From Candidatus Rifleibacteriota bacterium (GTDB taxonomy: Bacteria; Riflebacteria; Ozemobacteria; Ozemobacterales; Ozemobacteraceae): a stretch of 9,376 nt of DNA. The position numbers and the translations under genes are program-made. Location: contig JAKQKW010000484.1 of NCBI GenBank assembly GCA_029560455.1, forward strand, positions 1-9,376. Direction: 5' to 3'. The first letter of the stretch is position 1. Each line of letters starts with the position of its first letter. The notes beneath the pieces were generated by a model, which was not told where the DNA came from, searched no databases, and saw only the letters and a list, made by a program, of their open reading frames with translations. Positions 1-6,892 of this stretch are shown piece after piece.

Positions 1-501
1 GTCGGCTGAACCGCAGTCAACGCCGATCCATTTGAATTTCATTTCCTGTGCCCATTTGTGAAATTCAGCATCGGGGCCCGGGTGCTTGACCATATAGCGC
101 ACTTCGTCGGCCTGGGGCTGATCCCAGCCGTATTTGTGGTAACCGGTATTGATGATGAGGATATCGCCTTTGCGGATATCGGCTTTTTTCATCAGCATTT
201 CGGGTGAATACAGCGAGAAATCGCTGACTTCGTCTGAAATGTCGACGACCACGCCGTCGCCACACCATTCTTCGAGCGGAACTTCGCCGATGGTTCTGCC
301 GTTGGCGCAGAAGTGAATTTCGCCGTCAATGTGAGTGCCGACGTGGTTGCTGGTCTTGATGATCTGACCGTTGGCGCCCTGGCCCATGTGGGCACCGGCG
401 ATGCGCTTGAAATACTGAACCTGCAGGGGCATATAGCTCGGCCAGGGCGGAGTGTGGATACTCAGTCTCTGGGTAAGGTCATACATTTTTACTTTTGTCA
501 T
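1..501 (-). CDS. Cyclase family protein (kynurenine formamidase-like metal hydrolase), C-terminus cut by window edge
   Basis: The first 167 residues are present and the reading frame runs off the left edge. The diagnostic cyclase-family (PF04199) motif is visible: H53-V-G-T-H57-I-D59 followed by H63, which is the metal-binding HxGTHxD...H signature. Members hydrolyse amides or cyclic substrates (kynurenine formamidase, isatin hydrolase and relatives) using a divalent metal. The N-terminus (MTKVKMYDLTQRLS) is typical of the family. The start at 501 is supported by an AAAGGAG ribosome site about 7 bases upstream. The gene begins 38 bases after the DUF1116 gene and is probably its operon partner, so its substrate is likely an amide in the same catabolic pathway. 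The family call is secure; the substrate is unknown. Confidence 0.9.
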   Translation of the reverse strand, partial: MTKVKMYDLTQRLSIHTPPWPSYMPLQVQYFKRIAGAHMGQGANGQIIKTSNHVGTHIDGEIHFCANGRTIGEVPLEEWCGDGVVVDISDEVSDFSLYSPEMLMKKADIRKGDILIINTGYHKYGWDQPQADEVRYMVKHPGPDAEFHKWAQEMKFKWIGVDCGSAD

Positions 502-539
502 CAATTGACTCCTTTAATTGTTCGTATGGTTAAATGATA

Positions 540-1790
540 CTAATTTTGGCAATATTTTTCAACATATGCTTCGAGGGCGTCTTCAAAGCATTTCATCGGC
601 GGGTTGACCAGCCCGGCACCGACCTGGCCGACGCCGGCATCTTTGTGGGCGATACCGGTGTTGATCTGCGGCAAAATGTTCTTTTCACAGACTTTAAGCA
701 GGTTAATACCGGTCGGTGAACCACGGAAATCCATCGCCGGAATCTGGAACGACTGCGATTCACCATCGGTGATCTCATACATTTTACGGGTGAAGTTCAT
801 TGCATCGCTGACCGTGCCGCCGACAAATTTAACGATTGCCGGAGCTGCTGCCATCGAAAAGCCGCCAAGTCCGCATGTTTCGGTAATGGCGCTGTCACCG
901 ATATCGGGGTTGCAGTCTTTTTCTTCAAAGCCTGGGAACAGAAGGCCCTGCACGATCTGGGCCGGGCCGGTGAACCAGCGGTCTTTCAACCCGGCAACCC
1001 TGATGCCGAATTCGGTGCCATTGCGGCACATGGTGGTGACGATCGTCGAACCTTCGATCCATTCAGCCGCCTGCAGCATTACTTTAGCGGCCGGCATGCT
1101 GAGATTGAGGAAAAAATGGTCGTTGGAATGCATGAATTCAAGCACGCGCGCCTTTTCTTCCTGGCTGAACGAGGTTTTGGTAATGGCCGCGGCCAGCTCG
1201 CGAATCAGCATCGAAGTGGCGGCCTTGTTGCGGTTATGCACTTCATCGCCCATCTGCAGCGCCTGCGCGATCATGTTTTTCAGATTTATCTCGGCCGCGA
1301 GCGGGATCGCAGCTTTGAGAACCGGTGCCAGTGTCTTTTCCATCCATTTCAGGCGGGTAATGACTTCGTCTGAAAAAGCGCCGTAGCGCAGCACCTTGCC
1401 GAGGCCCTCATTGAGAGTGCAGAAGGTTTTGCGGCCATTGGTTTTGTTCTCGACGATCCAGACCGGCATGCTGGCGGTGGCAACGCCGGCCATCGGCCCG
1501 ACGCCGTCATGTTCGTGCCAGGGCGAATATTCAATCTGGCTGCTGGCTGCGAGTTTTTCGGCTTCTGCCGGGTTGGCGGCGAGGCCTTCATAGATCAGAC
1601 CGCCGATTACGGCGCCTTTGAGCGGGCCAGACATTTTTGCCCAGGTGATCGGGGGCCCGGCATGCAGAATCAGATTCTTTTTCATACCCGGAACCACATT
1701 AATGGCGGTATCGATACCCTTGATGATCGGCTGGGCAGCCTGAATGGCGGCCAGGGCTTTTGCATTGGCTTCCTGAATATCTATAAGCAT
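540..1790 (-). CDS. ylbE: DUF1116 family protein, YlbE/AllG-like (probable carbamoyltransferase component)
   Basis: This 416-residue protein matches the usual length of the DUF1116 family (E. coli YlbE is about 420). Conserved-looking blocks are LHAGPP (42-47), HEHDGVGPMAG (92-102), MGDEVHNRNKA (180-190), MCRNGTEFGIR (254-264), DIGDSAITETCGLGG (296-310) and GIAHKDAGVGQVGAG (379-393). No signal peptide is seen, so it should be cytoplasmic. In E. coli, FdrA, YlbE and YlbF together give oxamate carbamoyltransferase activity in allantoin catabolism (renamed AllF, AllG, AllH). By analogy this protein probably handles a carbamoyl or amide substrate together with the FdrA protein encoded just upstream. 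Its ATG overlaps the preceding TAA by one base (TAATG) and has an AAAGGAG site, so translation is probably coupled. The family is confident; the exact reaction is inferred. Confidence 0.88.
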   Translation of the reverse strand: MLIDIQEANAKALAAIQAAQPIIKGIDTAINVVPGMKKNLILHAGPPITWAKMSGPLKGAVIGGLIYEGLAANPAEAEKLAASSQIEYSPWHEHDGVGPMAGVATASMPVWIVENKTNGRKTFCTLNEGLGKVLRYGAFSDEVITRLKWMEKTLAPVLKAAIPLAAEINLKNMIAQALQMGDEVHNRNKAATSMLIRELAAAITKTSFSQEEKARVLEFMHSNDHFFLNLSMPAAKVMLQAAEWIEGSTIVTTMCRNGTEFGIRVAGLKDRWFTGPAQIVQGLLFPGFEEKDCNPDIGDSAITETCGLGGFSMAAAPAIVKFVGGTVSDAMNFTRKMYEITDGESQSFQIPAMDFRGSPTGINLLKVCEKNILPQINTGIAHKDAGVGQVGAGLVNPPMKCFEDALEAYVEKYCQN

Positions 1791-1999
1791 TATCTGGCTC
1801 CTTTTCCGGCTTTAACTTTGCTCTGCCAGGCTTCTACTTTCGCGAGCAGAGCCTGAATCTTCTTGTTGCCGCCTGCGGGCGGGCGCCATTCGGTGTGCAT
1901 GACTTCGACACCCTGTTTTTTCAGATCTTCAGCGAAACTCGGAATTCCGAGGTTGATAACTTTTACCTTCTGCCCAAAAAAGCTGACTAGTTTGCTCAT
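1790..1999 (-). CDS. Small protein equivalent to the C-terminal tail domain of FdrA
   Basis: This 69-residue protein (MSKLVSFFGQKVKVINLGIP...) contains VINLGIPSFAEDL, followed by EWRPPAGGNKKIQALL. From memory, E. coli FdrA (about 555 residues) ends in the same pattern: VINIGLRSFALEL, then WSPVAGGNKKLARLLERL. The ORF therefore looks like the last segment of FdrA encoded separately. It lies in the same frame as the upstream fdrA gene, separated only by TAA and one TCG codon. AAAGGA stands about 8 bases before its ATG, so independent initiation or reinitiation is plausible. Its stop overlaps the DUF1116 start by one base. It probably works in complex with the 508-residue FdrA and DUF1116 proteins. 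The similarity is from recall, not a search. Confidence 0.78.
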   Translation of the reverse strand: MSKLVSFFGQKVKVINLGIPSFAEDLKKQGVEVMHTEWRPPAGGNKKIQALLAKVEAWQSKVKAGKGAR

Positions 2000-2002
2000 C
2001 GA

Positions 2003-3529
2003 TTATTTCCTTTCCAGGCAATGCTGAACGAATTTAACCATCGCGACATTGGTCGGGAAAACGCTGACGCCGGCCTCTGCCAGTCTGGCCTTCTGCTGCT
2101 GCCAGCCCTGCGGGTCTTCTTCGGTGCCGCAGATGCAGGCGGCGAGAACCGGGTTGCGTCCGCTCTTTTTGCGGCCACGCTCGATGGCGCCAACCATTTC
2201 GCCGGCCATATCTGGGTGTGAACCATAGCCGAGCACGACGTCAAAGCAGATGATGCCGACTGAGGGGTCTGCGAATTCCTGCACCAGGCGTTCGGAACGG
2301 TAGTCGGGGTCGATCATCGGGTGAGCTTTGCCGCGGGTGAAGTTATCGTCACCGAGGTCGATGATGCAATGCCCGCTGCTTTTGTAAACATCGGGCATTT
2401 CTTTGCAGCCCTTAACCGGAGTGTTCGAGAATATTTCGCCGATGACCGGCTGCAGCAGACGCTGTGCTTCATCGCAGAGGGTGCCGCCGCTGTAAAGGCC
2501 ACGCAGACTGGCTGCCGGCAGTTTAACTTTGTCGGCGAGCTTTTTAATTTCGCTGTCGGCCATTTCGGGGTTATGCTGTTTTTTATTGCTGAGACGACAG
2601 GCCTGTATCGCTGCATCTTCGAGATTGCGGGCGGCGACGAAACCCTGTTCTTCGATCATTTTCGGGTCAGCACCGATAAAATAAACCACGACCGGCTTGC
2701 CGATGTTTTTGAATTCGGCAAACAGCGGTTTGAGAACCTTCTCTGCCGGCGGTTTTGAAATCATCACGATTACCCTGGTGGCCGGGTCGGCTGCGAGCGC
2801 GCGGGTCGCCATTATTGTCATGCGGCCGCCGATTTTTTCTGAGAGGTCGCGGCCACCAACGCCGATTGCCTGCGAAATACCGCAGCCGAGGCGATGAATG
2901 GTACTGGTTACTTCCTGCAGGCCGGTGCCTGAAGCTGCCACCAGGCCGATATCGCCGCTGCGGACCGCGTTGGCGAAGGCGAGGGGAGTGCCGTTGATGA
3001 TGGCGGTGCCGCAGTCTGGGCCCATTACCAGCAGTTCTTTGCTGACGCCGAGAGTTTTCAGCTCAAGTTCTTCTTCAATGCTGACGTTGTCAGAGAAGAG
3101 CATGACATGACGGCCGTTGTTGAGCGCCTGCGCCGCTTCACGGGCGGCATATTCGCCAGGCACCGAAATCAGCACGACGTTGGCTTCGGGCAGGCGACGG
3201 GCGGCTTCTTCCTGAGTCGCGGGCGGCAGTTCAGCACTGGCACCTGATGCCTGTTTGCGCGATTTAAGGCGCTTTTCGACTTCGGCGATGCCGCTTTCGG
3301 CTGTGGCCTTGTCTTTGCCCATGATGCAGATGATCAGATCATTCGGGGTGAGGCCGTCGAATTCGGGCTGATACATGTTCAGCCGCTTGAGGCTGTCGAT
3401 GTTGTAGTCGGTACACATGCCGACGACCGCGTTTTCGATGCCGTCAAGCTTCTTTACCTGTGACCCGATGAGCATCAGCGTTACCGAGTCAAAATAGGTC
3501 TGTTTCCTGATAAGATGGCAGACAACCAT
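2003..3529 (-). CDS. fdrA: FdrA-type acyl-CoA synthetase-like protein (AllF-like), lacking its C-terminal tail
   Basis: This 508-residue protein is of the FdrA family, which is related to succinyl-CoA synthetase alpha/beta but has no ATP-grasp domain. The N-terminal part (about 1-90) opens with RKQTYFDSVTLMLI, as in FdrA. A CoA-binding-like Rossmann region follows, with SVPGEYAA (122-129), MGPDCGT (169-175), ASGTGLQE (199-206) and GVGGRDLSEKIGG (223-235). A CoA-ligase-like second half has GLYSGGTLCDEA (344-355), DLGDDNFTRGKAHPMIDP (391-408) and GYGSHPD (434-440). E. coli FdrA is an oxamate carbamoyltransferase component (AllF). Compared with the E. coli protein, the last 50 or so residues are missing here and are encoded by the next ORF. 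The start at 3529 has AAAGGAG about 10 bases upstream and a good promoter behind it. It is the first gene of the operon. The family is secure; the substrate is inferred. Confidence 0.9.
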   Translation of the reverse strand: MVVCHLIRKQTYFDSVTLMLIGSQVKKLDGIENAVVGMCTDYNIDSLKRLNMYQPEFDGLTPNDLIICIMGKDKATAESGIAEVEKRLKSRKQASGASAELPPATQEEAARRLPEANVVLISVPGEYAAREAAQALNNGRHVMLFSDNVSIEEELELKTLGVSKELLVMGPDCGTAIINGTPLAFANAVRSGDIGLVAASGTGLQEVTSTIHRLGCGISQAIGVGGRDLSEKIGGRMTIMATRALAADPATRVIVMISKPPAEKVLKPLFAEFKNIGKPVVVYFIGADPKMIEEQGFVAARNLEDAAIQACRLSNKKQHNPEMADSEIKKLADKVKLPAASLRGLYSGGTLCDEAQRLLQPVIGEIFSNTPVKGCKEMPDVYKSSGHCIIDLGDDNFTRGKAHPMIDPDYRSERLVQEFADPSVGIICFDVVLGYGSHPDMAGEMVGAIERGRKKSGRNPVLAACICGTEEDPQGWQQQKARLAEAGVSVFPTNVAMVKFVQHCLERK

Positions 3530-3573
3530 TCCGGTTTAGCTCCTTTGCTTGCTGTGTAAATCTATTGTTGAAA

Positions 3574-3602
3574 ATGATAGAACTTTAGCCCGCGAATGTA
3601 AA
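3574..3602 (-). promoter_or_regulatory. Sigma70-type promoter of the fdrA operon
   Basis: On the minus strand, TTTACA (3597-3602, 5 of 6 to TTGACA) is separated by exactly 17 bases from TATCAT (3574-3579, 5 of 6 to TATAAT). Transcription would start near 3567, giving a leader of about 38 bases before the fdrA ATG that includes the AAAGGAG site. An AT-rich inverted repeat, TAATAT-N5-ATATTA (3604-3620), sits directly behind the -35 box. A second, ATCTGC-cat-GCAGAT, lies at 3644-3658. Either could bind a regulator. Confidence 0.65.
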
Positions 3603-3603
3603 A

Positions 3604-3620
3604 TAATATGTGAAATATTA
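3604..3620. promoter_or_regulatory. Inverted repeat next to the fdrA -35 box, possible regulator site
   Basis: TAATAT (3604-3609) and ATATTA (3615-3620) form a perfect 6-base dyad around GTGAA. It ends one base upstream of the predicted -35 box, centred near -45, a position typical of activator sites. AT-rich dyads arise easily by chance, so this is only a candidate. Confidence 0.3.
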
Positions 3621-3643
3621 CTGAAAAGCCTTTTATGCGTGGC

Positions 3644-3658
3644 ATCTGCCATGCAGAT
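3644..3658. repeat. Perfect inverted repeat upstream of the fdrA promoter
   Basis: ATCTGC-cat-GCAGAT is a perfect 6-base dyad with a 3-base centre, about 40 bases upstream of the predicted -35 box. It could be an operator or activator site for the fdrA operon. It lies downstream of the lipase terminator, so it is not part of that structure. Confidence 0.35.
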
Positions 3659-3712
3659 ATTTATTCCGGGCGCCTGTTGGTGAGGATTTAATCAACTGCC
3701 GGAGATTGAATA

Positions 3713-3749
3713 AAAAACCGGAAGGGCCTGCTGGCCACTCCCGGTTTTT
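3713..3749 (-). terminator. Rho-independent terminator of the lipase gene
   Basis: The outer stem AAAAACCGG (3713-3721) pairs with CCGGTTTTT (3741-3749). Inside it GGCC (3725-3728) pairs with GGCC (3733-3736) around a TGCT loop. Read on the minus strand, the GC stem is followed by a run of T, and the structure begins 17 bases after the lipase stop. The flanking A and T runs make it look bidirectional, but no plus-strand gene enters it. It separates the lipase from the fdrA operon. Confidence 0.85.
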
Positions 3750-3765
3750 GTTTTTTAGAGACGAA

Positions 3766-4812
3766 TCAGTTGCTGGTGTCTTCTTCGGCTTTCACTGCAT
3801 CGCCATTGAAGGCCCTTTCGAGTTCGGCATCTTCGACCGATCTGTCACTGCCGAATGCCGGCGGTGGCGGCATTTTGTCTTTAAGTTCGAGAGGCAGCAG
3901 ATCGTAGATTTTCTGCAGATACATGCCGGGCATGTGATTCTTTACCTTGCCCGGGCCCTTCATTTCGCCGTCGGCAATGGCAAATTTTCCGTCGCCGTAA
4001 ATATTGTTCGGGGCGACGATGTGTTTGAATTTCATGATCTTGAACGGCACTTTGGTTACGATGTCGTTATCGAGCACCCAGCGCTGCATATCAGGAAAAC
4101 GCTTCTTAATGGCCTTGGCAAAATTGTCATTGCCGATTCTCGGGCCGGCAAATGTGTAGACGCCCTGAACATCGAGGCCGTCACCAGCAAGGCGATAGGC
4201 TGCCAGCGGGGCAACTCCGGCACCCAGGCTGTGACCGGTGATCCAGAGACGCTTCGGCACGCCCGCCATGTGACGGTCGACAAGAGATTTGAGGTCGTCA
4301 TAAACGATGTCGAGAGCATTATAGAAGCCGCTGTGAACTTTTACGCCCCAGCCCCACCACGGAACGCGCTTCTTGAAAAAGTTGAAGTCGGTGAGAACCC
4401 AGTCATAAACAATCTTGACCGGGCTGACTTTATTGTTGGTCGAGCTTTCAGAACCGCGGAAAGAAACAATGACGAGCTTGTCGTTCGACATGATCACTGC
4501 CTGAGTGTCTGCGGTCTTTTCTTTTTTGTTGATGAAATCGAAGCGACTGATGCCGAGCGGCGTGAAGATCTCCTTGAACTTCTTCTGAAATTCATTGAAA
4601 TTGGCAACGCCCATGCGGTTTTCATAGGTATTATAGGCGGCATACATCAGCAGATAGGTATTTGCCAGGCTGTGCCCGATTACCTTTTCTTCAAAAACTC
4701 TGCTGTAACAGTTTTCGCCCTGAACCGGCGGCGTCTGCGCACTGACATTGAAAGTCAGGGCCAGCAGCATCAGAATCGCGATACTTATTTTCACTCTTAT
4801 ATGTAATGACAT
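3766..4812 (-). CDS. Secreted class 3 (alpha/beta hydrolase) lipase
   Basis: This 348-residue protein has a signal peptide: MSLHIRVKIS, then a hydrophobic stretch to about residue 24, with likely cleavage after VSA (23-25). It should therefore be exported. Lipase_3 features are VSFRGSES (116-123, near the oxyanion hole), the nucleophile elbow GHSLGAG (193-199) with Ser195, FAGPRIGN (221-228), the likely acid in DNDIV (248-252, probably Asp250) and a likely catalytic His293 in KNHMPGMYL. It would hydrolyse ester bonds of lipids or other acyl esters outside the cytoplasm. The C-terminus is acidic and low in complexity (VEDAELERAF...EEDTSN). An upstream in-frame ATG at 4917 exists, but 4812 gives the signal peptide directly at the N-terminus and lies just downstream of a predicted promoter. 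The gene is monocistronic, with its own promoter and terminator. Confidence 0.85.
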   Translation of the reverse strand: MSLHIRVKISIAILMLLALTFNVSAQTPPVQGENCYSRVFEEKVIGHSLANTYLLMYAAYNTYENRMGVANFNEFQKKFKEIFTPLGISRFDFINKKEKTADTQAVIMSNDKLVIVSFRGSESSTNNKVSPVKIVYDWVLTDFNFFKKRVPWWGWGVKVHSGFYNALDIVYDDLKSLVDRHMAGVPKRLWITGHSLGAGVAPLAAYRLAGDGLDVQGVYTFAGPRIGNDNFAKAIKKRFPDMQRWVLDNDIVTKVPFKIMKFKHIVAPNNIYGDGKFAIADGEMKGPGKVKNHMPGMYLQKIYDLLPLELKDKMPPPPAFGSDRSVEDAELERAFNGDAVKAEEDTSN

Positions 4813-4847
4813 AAAAGAACGACCTGCCTTATTGAGATTATTTTCTA

Positions 4848-4876
4848 ATTGTAATGCCGGAACACCCAACCCGCAA
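4848..4876 (-). promoter_or_regulatory. Predicted promoter of the lipase gene
   Basis: On the minus strand, TTGCGG (4871-4876) and TACAAT (4848-4853, 5 of 6 to consensus) are spaced by 17 bases. Initiation would fall near 4841, about 30 bases before the lipase ATG at 4812. That would place the alternative ATG at 4917 upstream of the transcript, favouring the shorter protein. The -35 box is weak. Confidence 0.45.
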
Positions 4877-5081
4877 GGTACCCCCGCAAAAATACGGGCA
4901 ATCTGTGTTATCTGCACTCTCGAAGGTGGGTTGCATAGACGCAGTCTTTATTGATGAGATTCTGCCGGTGCCCGTTCCGGGCATAAAAACTGTTAATAAT
5001 AAATCCTTGAGGGCGGGTTGAAAGAAAGGTCAGGTTTTAGTCACTCAGGGTTCGCGGTAAATTACCTGGGTCTACGTCAAG

Positions 5082-5106
5082 AATGACGAATTTCATATTC
5101 GTTATT
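5082..5106. promoter_or_regulatory. Inverted repeat resembling PadR half sites upstream of chrA
   Basis: AATGACGAA (5082-5090) and TTCGTTATT (5098-5106) form a dyad matching at 8 of 9 positions around a 7-base centre. Its complement contains ATAACGAAT, a 9-mer that also occurs in the padR promoter (8524-8532). It may be an auxiliary operator about 95 bases upstream of the chrA promoter. Its internal spacing differs from the two promoter modules, so this is tentative. Confidence 0.35.
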
Positions 5107-5201
5107 TACGGGTTTATGCAACTGTGGATACAGGCGACAATTTTGTTCTGATGAATATATGAGCATTTTAGTGCGATTGTCCCAGCCAGGAAATGCTTAT
5201 C

Positions 5202-5236
5202 TTGACAAAATAACGAAAACCGTTTACGTTTTTCGT
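5202..5236 (+). promoter_or_regulatory. chrA promoter with overlapping PadR-type operator
   Basis: TTGACA (5202-5207, perfect -35) is followed after 17 bases by TACGTT (5225-5230, a weak -10). Initiation would be near 5237, about 35 bases before the chosen chrA ATG. ATAACGA (5210-5216), CGTTTA (5221-5226) and TTCGT (5232-5236) lie at the same offsets as in the padR promoter on the opposite strand (8527-8561). ACGAAAA (5213-5219) and TTTTCGT (5230-5236) also form a perfect 7-base dyad. A repressor bound here would cover the spacer and -10 box. Confidence 0.65.
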
Positions 5237-5271
5237 GTAATAAAATGTTTTACCAAATGGAGGCTCAGCTG

Positions 5272-6421
5272 ATGGCTGATTTAAAAACACTTGGCGAAGT
5301 TGCCAGTGTGTTTTTCAGACTTGGGGCTTTTGCCTATGGCGGCCCTGCCGCCCACATCGCCATGATGCAGGAAGAAGTCGTGCAAAAGCGGCAGTGGATG
5401 AGTGAACAGGAATTTCTCGATCTGGTCGGGGTGACGAATCTGATTCCAGGCCCGAACTCGACTGAAATGGCAATTCATTGCGGCTATATTCGCGCCGGAA
5501 CCCTCGGTCTGCTGCTGGCCGGTATCTGCTTCATTTTCCCGGCCGTGTTTATAACCGGCCTGATTGCCTGGTTTTATGCTCAATATGGTTCTTTGCCGAA
5601 TATCGAGCCGTTTTTTTTCGGTATCAAGGCTGCGGTAATCGTGATCATCGGCAATGCTGTCATCACTCTCGGCCGCAAAGCGGTCAGCAGTCGAAAGTTG
5701 GCTGTTCTTGGGCTGCTTGCCGTTATTCTGTCGCTTTTGGGGCTGCCTGCGGTAGCTGTGATTCTGGGCCTCGGCGTTGTCGGCATGATCAATTTTTCCA
5801 GAACCGGCTCAGGTAATATGCCGGTTCTTCAGGCGGCCCTGCCGATCCTTGGGGCAGGCAGCGCAGCGGTAACCCCGGTAATCCCTGCAATTACCGTGAC
5901 AACTTCGCATCTGTTTCTCGTTTTTCTGAAAATCGGGTTTGTGTTGTTTGGCAGCGGTTACGTTCTCATCGCCTTTCTCAACGATGAACTGGTTCACAAA
6001 CTCGGCTGGCTGACTTCGCAGGTGCTCATGGATTCAGTGGCCATCGGGCAGTTTACACCCGGCCCGGTTCTTTCGACCGCAACGTTCATCGGCTATCAGA
6101 TTGCCGGTCTTGAAGGCGCTGCCGCTGCGACCGTCGGCATTTTTTCTGCCATCATTTTTCTTCGTTCTGTTGCTGAACCCGATTTTGCCGTTTCTGCGCC
6201 GTTCGCCGGCCGTATCTAGATTTCTCGACGCGGTAAACGTCGTTTCGGTGGGGCTGATGCTCGCTGTGGTGCTCGAACTCGGCTACGCTCTTGCCCTTGA
6301 CTGGCGCCTTGCCGTGATCGCCATCGGCGCCTTTTTAATCAACTACCGCTGGAAACAGCTAAACGTCGCCTGGCTCGTCGTCTGGGGCGCTCTGGCCGGC
6401 TACCTGCTGCGCCTGATTTAG
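5272..6421 (+). pseudogene. chrA: Chromate transporter (CHR family, ChrA-like), interrupted by a +1 frameshift
   Basis: The first frame encodes the N-terminal CHR domain (LGEVASVFFRLGAFAYGGPAAH, then IPGPNSTEMAIHCGY at about 58-72). It continues into the second CHR domain (FLKIGFVLFGSGYV, GQFTPGPVLSTATFIGYQIAG). After VGIF the frame goes wrong and stops at 6219. The correct continuation, LPSFFFVLLLNPILPFLRRSP and a membrane tail to 6421, is in the next frame. One extra T in the run 6140-6145 explains the break. Rejoined, the protein is about 382 residues, normal for a two-domain CHR transporter of about ten or more membrane segments. Some CHR proteins export chromate; many have no known substrate. 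ATG 5272 is preferred over 5245 and 5257 because GGAGG (5259-5263) lies 8 bases before it. The break may be mutation, slippage or a homopolymer sequencing error. Confidence 0.85.
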
Positions 6422-6487
6422 AGAATTTCAGATGCCTGCGCAAAACAGATCCGTCTGATTGAGATAAGGCGTCGTTGTAAAAAAAGT

Positions 6488-6506
6488 CAGTTGGCACCGG
6501 CAGCTG
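6488..6506 (-). terminator. Possible weak terminator downstream of the CGGC-protein gene
   Basis: On the minus strand an imperfect stem (CAGCTGCC pairing with GCCAACTG, 6 of 8 pairs, 3-base loop) is followed by AC and seven T (complement of 6479-6485). It starts 11 bases after the CGGC gene stop. The stem is short, so strength is doubtful. It would end the padR operon before it runs into the convergent chrA gene. Confidence 0.4.
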
Positions 6507-6517
6507 TTACCGAAGTT

Positions 6518-6850
6518 TTAATGGGTCCAGTCGAGGAATGTTATTTCACCCTGAATGTTATCTTTTACCGACTTCTCGATCTGCTGAAAATGTGGGCAGG
6601 CAAAACCGGTCGGGTTGCCGTTTTTCATGCAGCTGGCAAAGGCGATGACATTGGCGCCACGCTCTATCATCATCTTTACACGCGGCAGAACCCTTTTCCC
6701 GGGGCAGCCGCCACAGGAAACAAACCCGACAACCTCACATGGCCCGGTTTCCGCAAATGCTCCCTTTCCGAGAGTCGCAAATTTGAAATCGACAGTGCCT
6801 GGGCACATGTCTTCTGTCTGCTGGCAGCGTATTATGCCAACTTTTTTCAT
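6518..6850 (-). CDS. CGGC domain protein (cysteine-rich, putative metal-binding)
   Basis: This 110-residue protein matches the CGGC family (PF08821) over its whole length. The pattern is IRC9..TEDMC16PG, GPC38, SC46GGC49PGKR, ASC74 and FAC85PH. Seven cysteines in a short cytoplasmic protein suggest metal or cluster binding, which is the family's suggested but unproven role. The start at 6850 has AGGAGA 7 bases upstream. The gene follows the MFS transporter by 42 bases on the same strand and is probably the last gene of the padR-MFS operon. It might sense, bind or modify whatever the transporter moves, but no reaction is known. Confidence 0.85.
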   Translation of the reverse strand: MKKVGIIRCQQTEDMCPGTVDFKFATLGKGAFAETGPCEVVGFVSCGGCPGKRVLPRVKMMIERGANVIAFASCMKNGNPTGFACPHFQQIEKSVKDNIQGEITFLDWTH

Positions 6851-6892
6851 ATTTTTTCTCCTGTATTCGATTGCCTTCAGACTGAATGAGTC

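Larger units (their letters stand above)
4813..5271. other. Divergent intergenic region between the lipase and chrA genes
   Basis: No convincing gene lies in these roughly 460 bases. They hold the lipase promoter (4848-4876), a short hairpin TGCCCG-ttc-CGGGCA (4969-4983) with no T run on either strand, a 9-base dyad (5082-5106) resembling the PadR-type half sites, and the chrA promoter/operator module (5202-5236). The stretch 4990-5080 shows nothing I can interpret. Confidence 0.6.

Noticed and set aside
604..1386. Plus-strand open frame of 260 codons opposite the DUF1116 gene
   Set aside because: It is antisense to a well-conserved protein, has no ribosome site, and its translation shows no recognisable domain.
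3706..4806. Long plus-strand open frame (366 codons) opposite the lipase gene
   Set aside because: It lacks an ATG start and ribosome site, begins inside the terminator, matches no family I recognise, and lies antisense to a gene with clear lipase motifs. It is a codon-bias shadow.
4813..4917. 35-residue N-terminal extension of the lipase from ATG 4917
   Set aside because: The extension would bury the signal peptide, and the predicted promoter lies inside it. The start at 4812 gives a normal secreted protein.
4969..4983. Hairpin TGCCCG-ttc-CGGGCA between the lipase and chrA genes
   Set aside because: The stem is only 6 bp, with no T tract on either strand and no gene ending nearby; no function can be supported.
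6431..6473. Stem GATGCCT/AGGCGTC with inner CAGA/TCTG just after chrA, possible chrA terminator
   Set aside because: No T run follows on the plus strand, one pair is a wobble and the loop is large; not enough to call a terminator.
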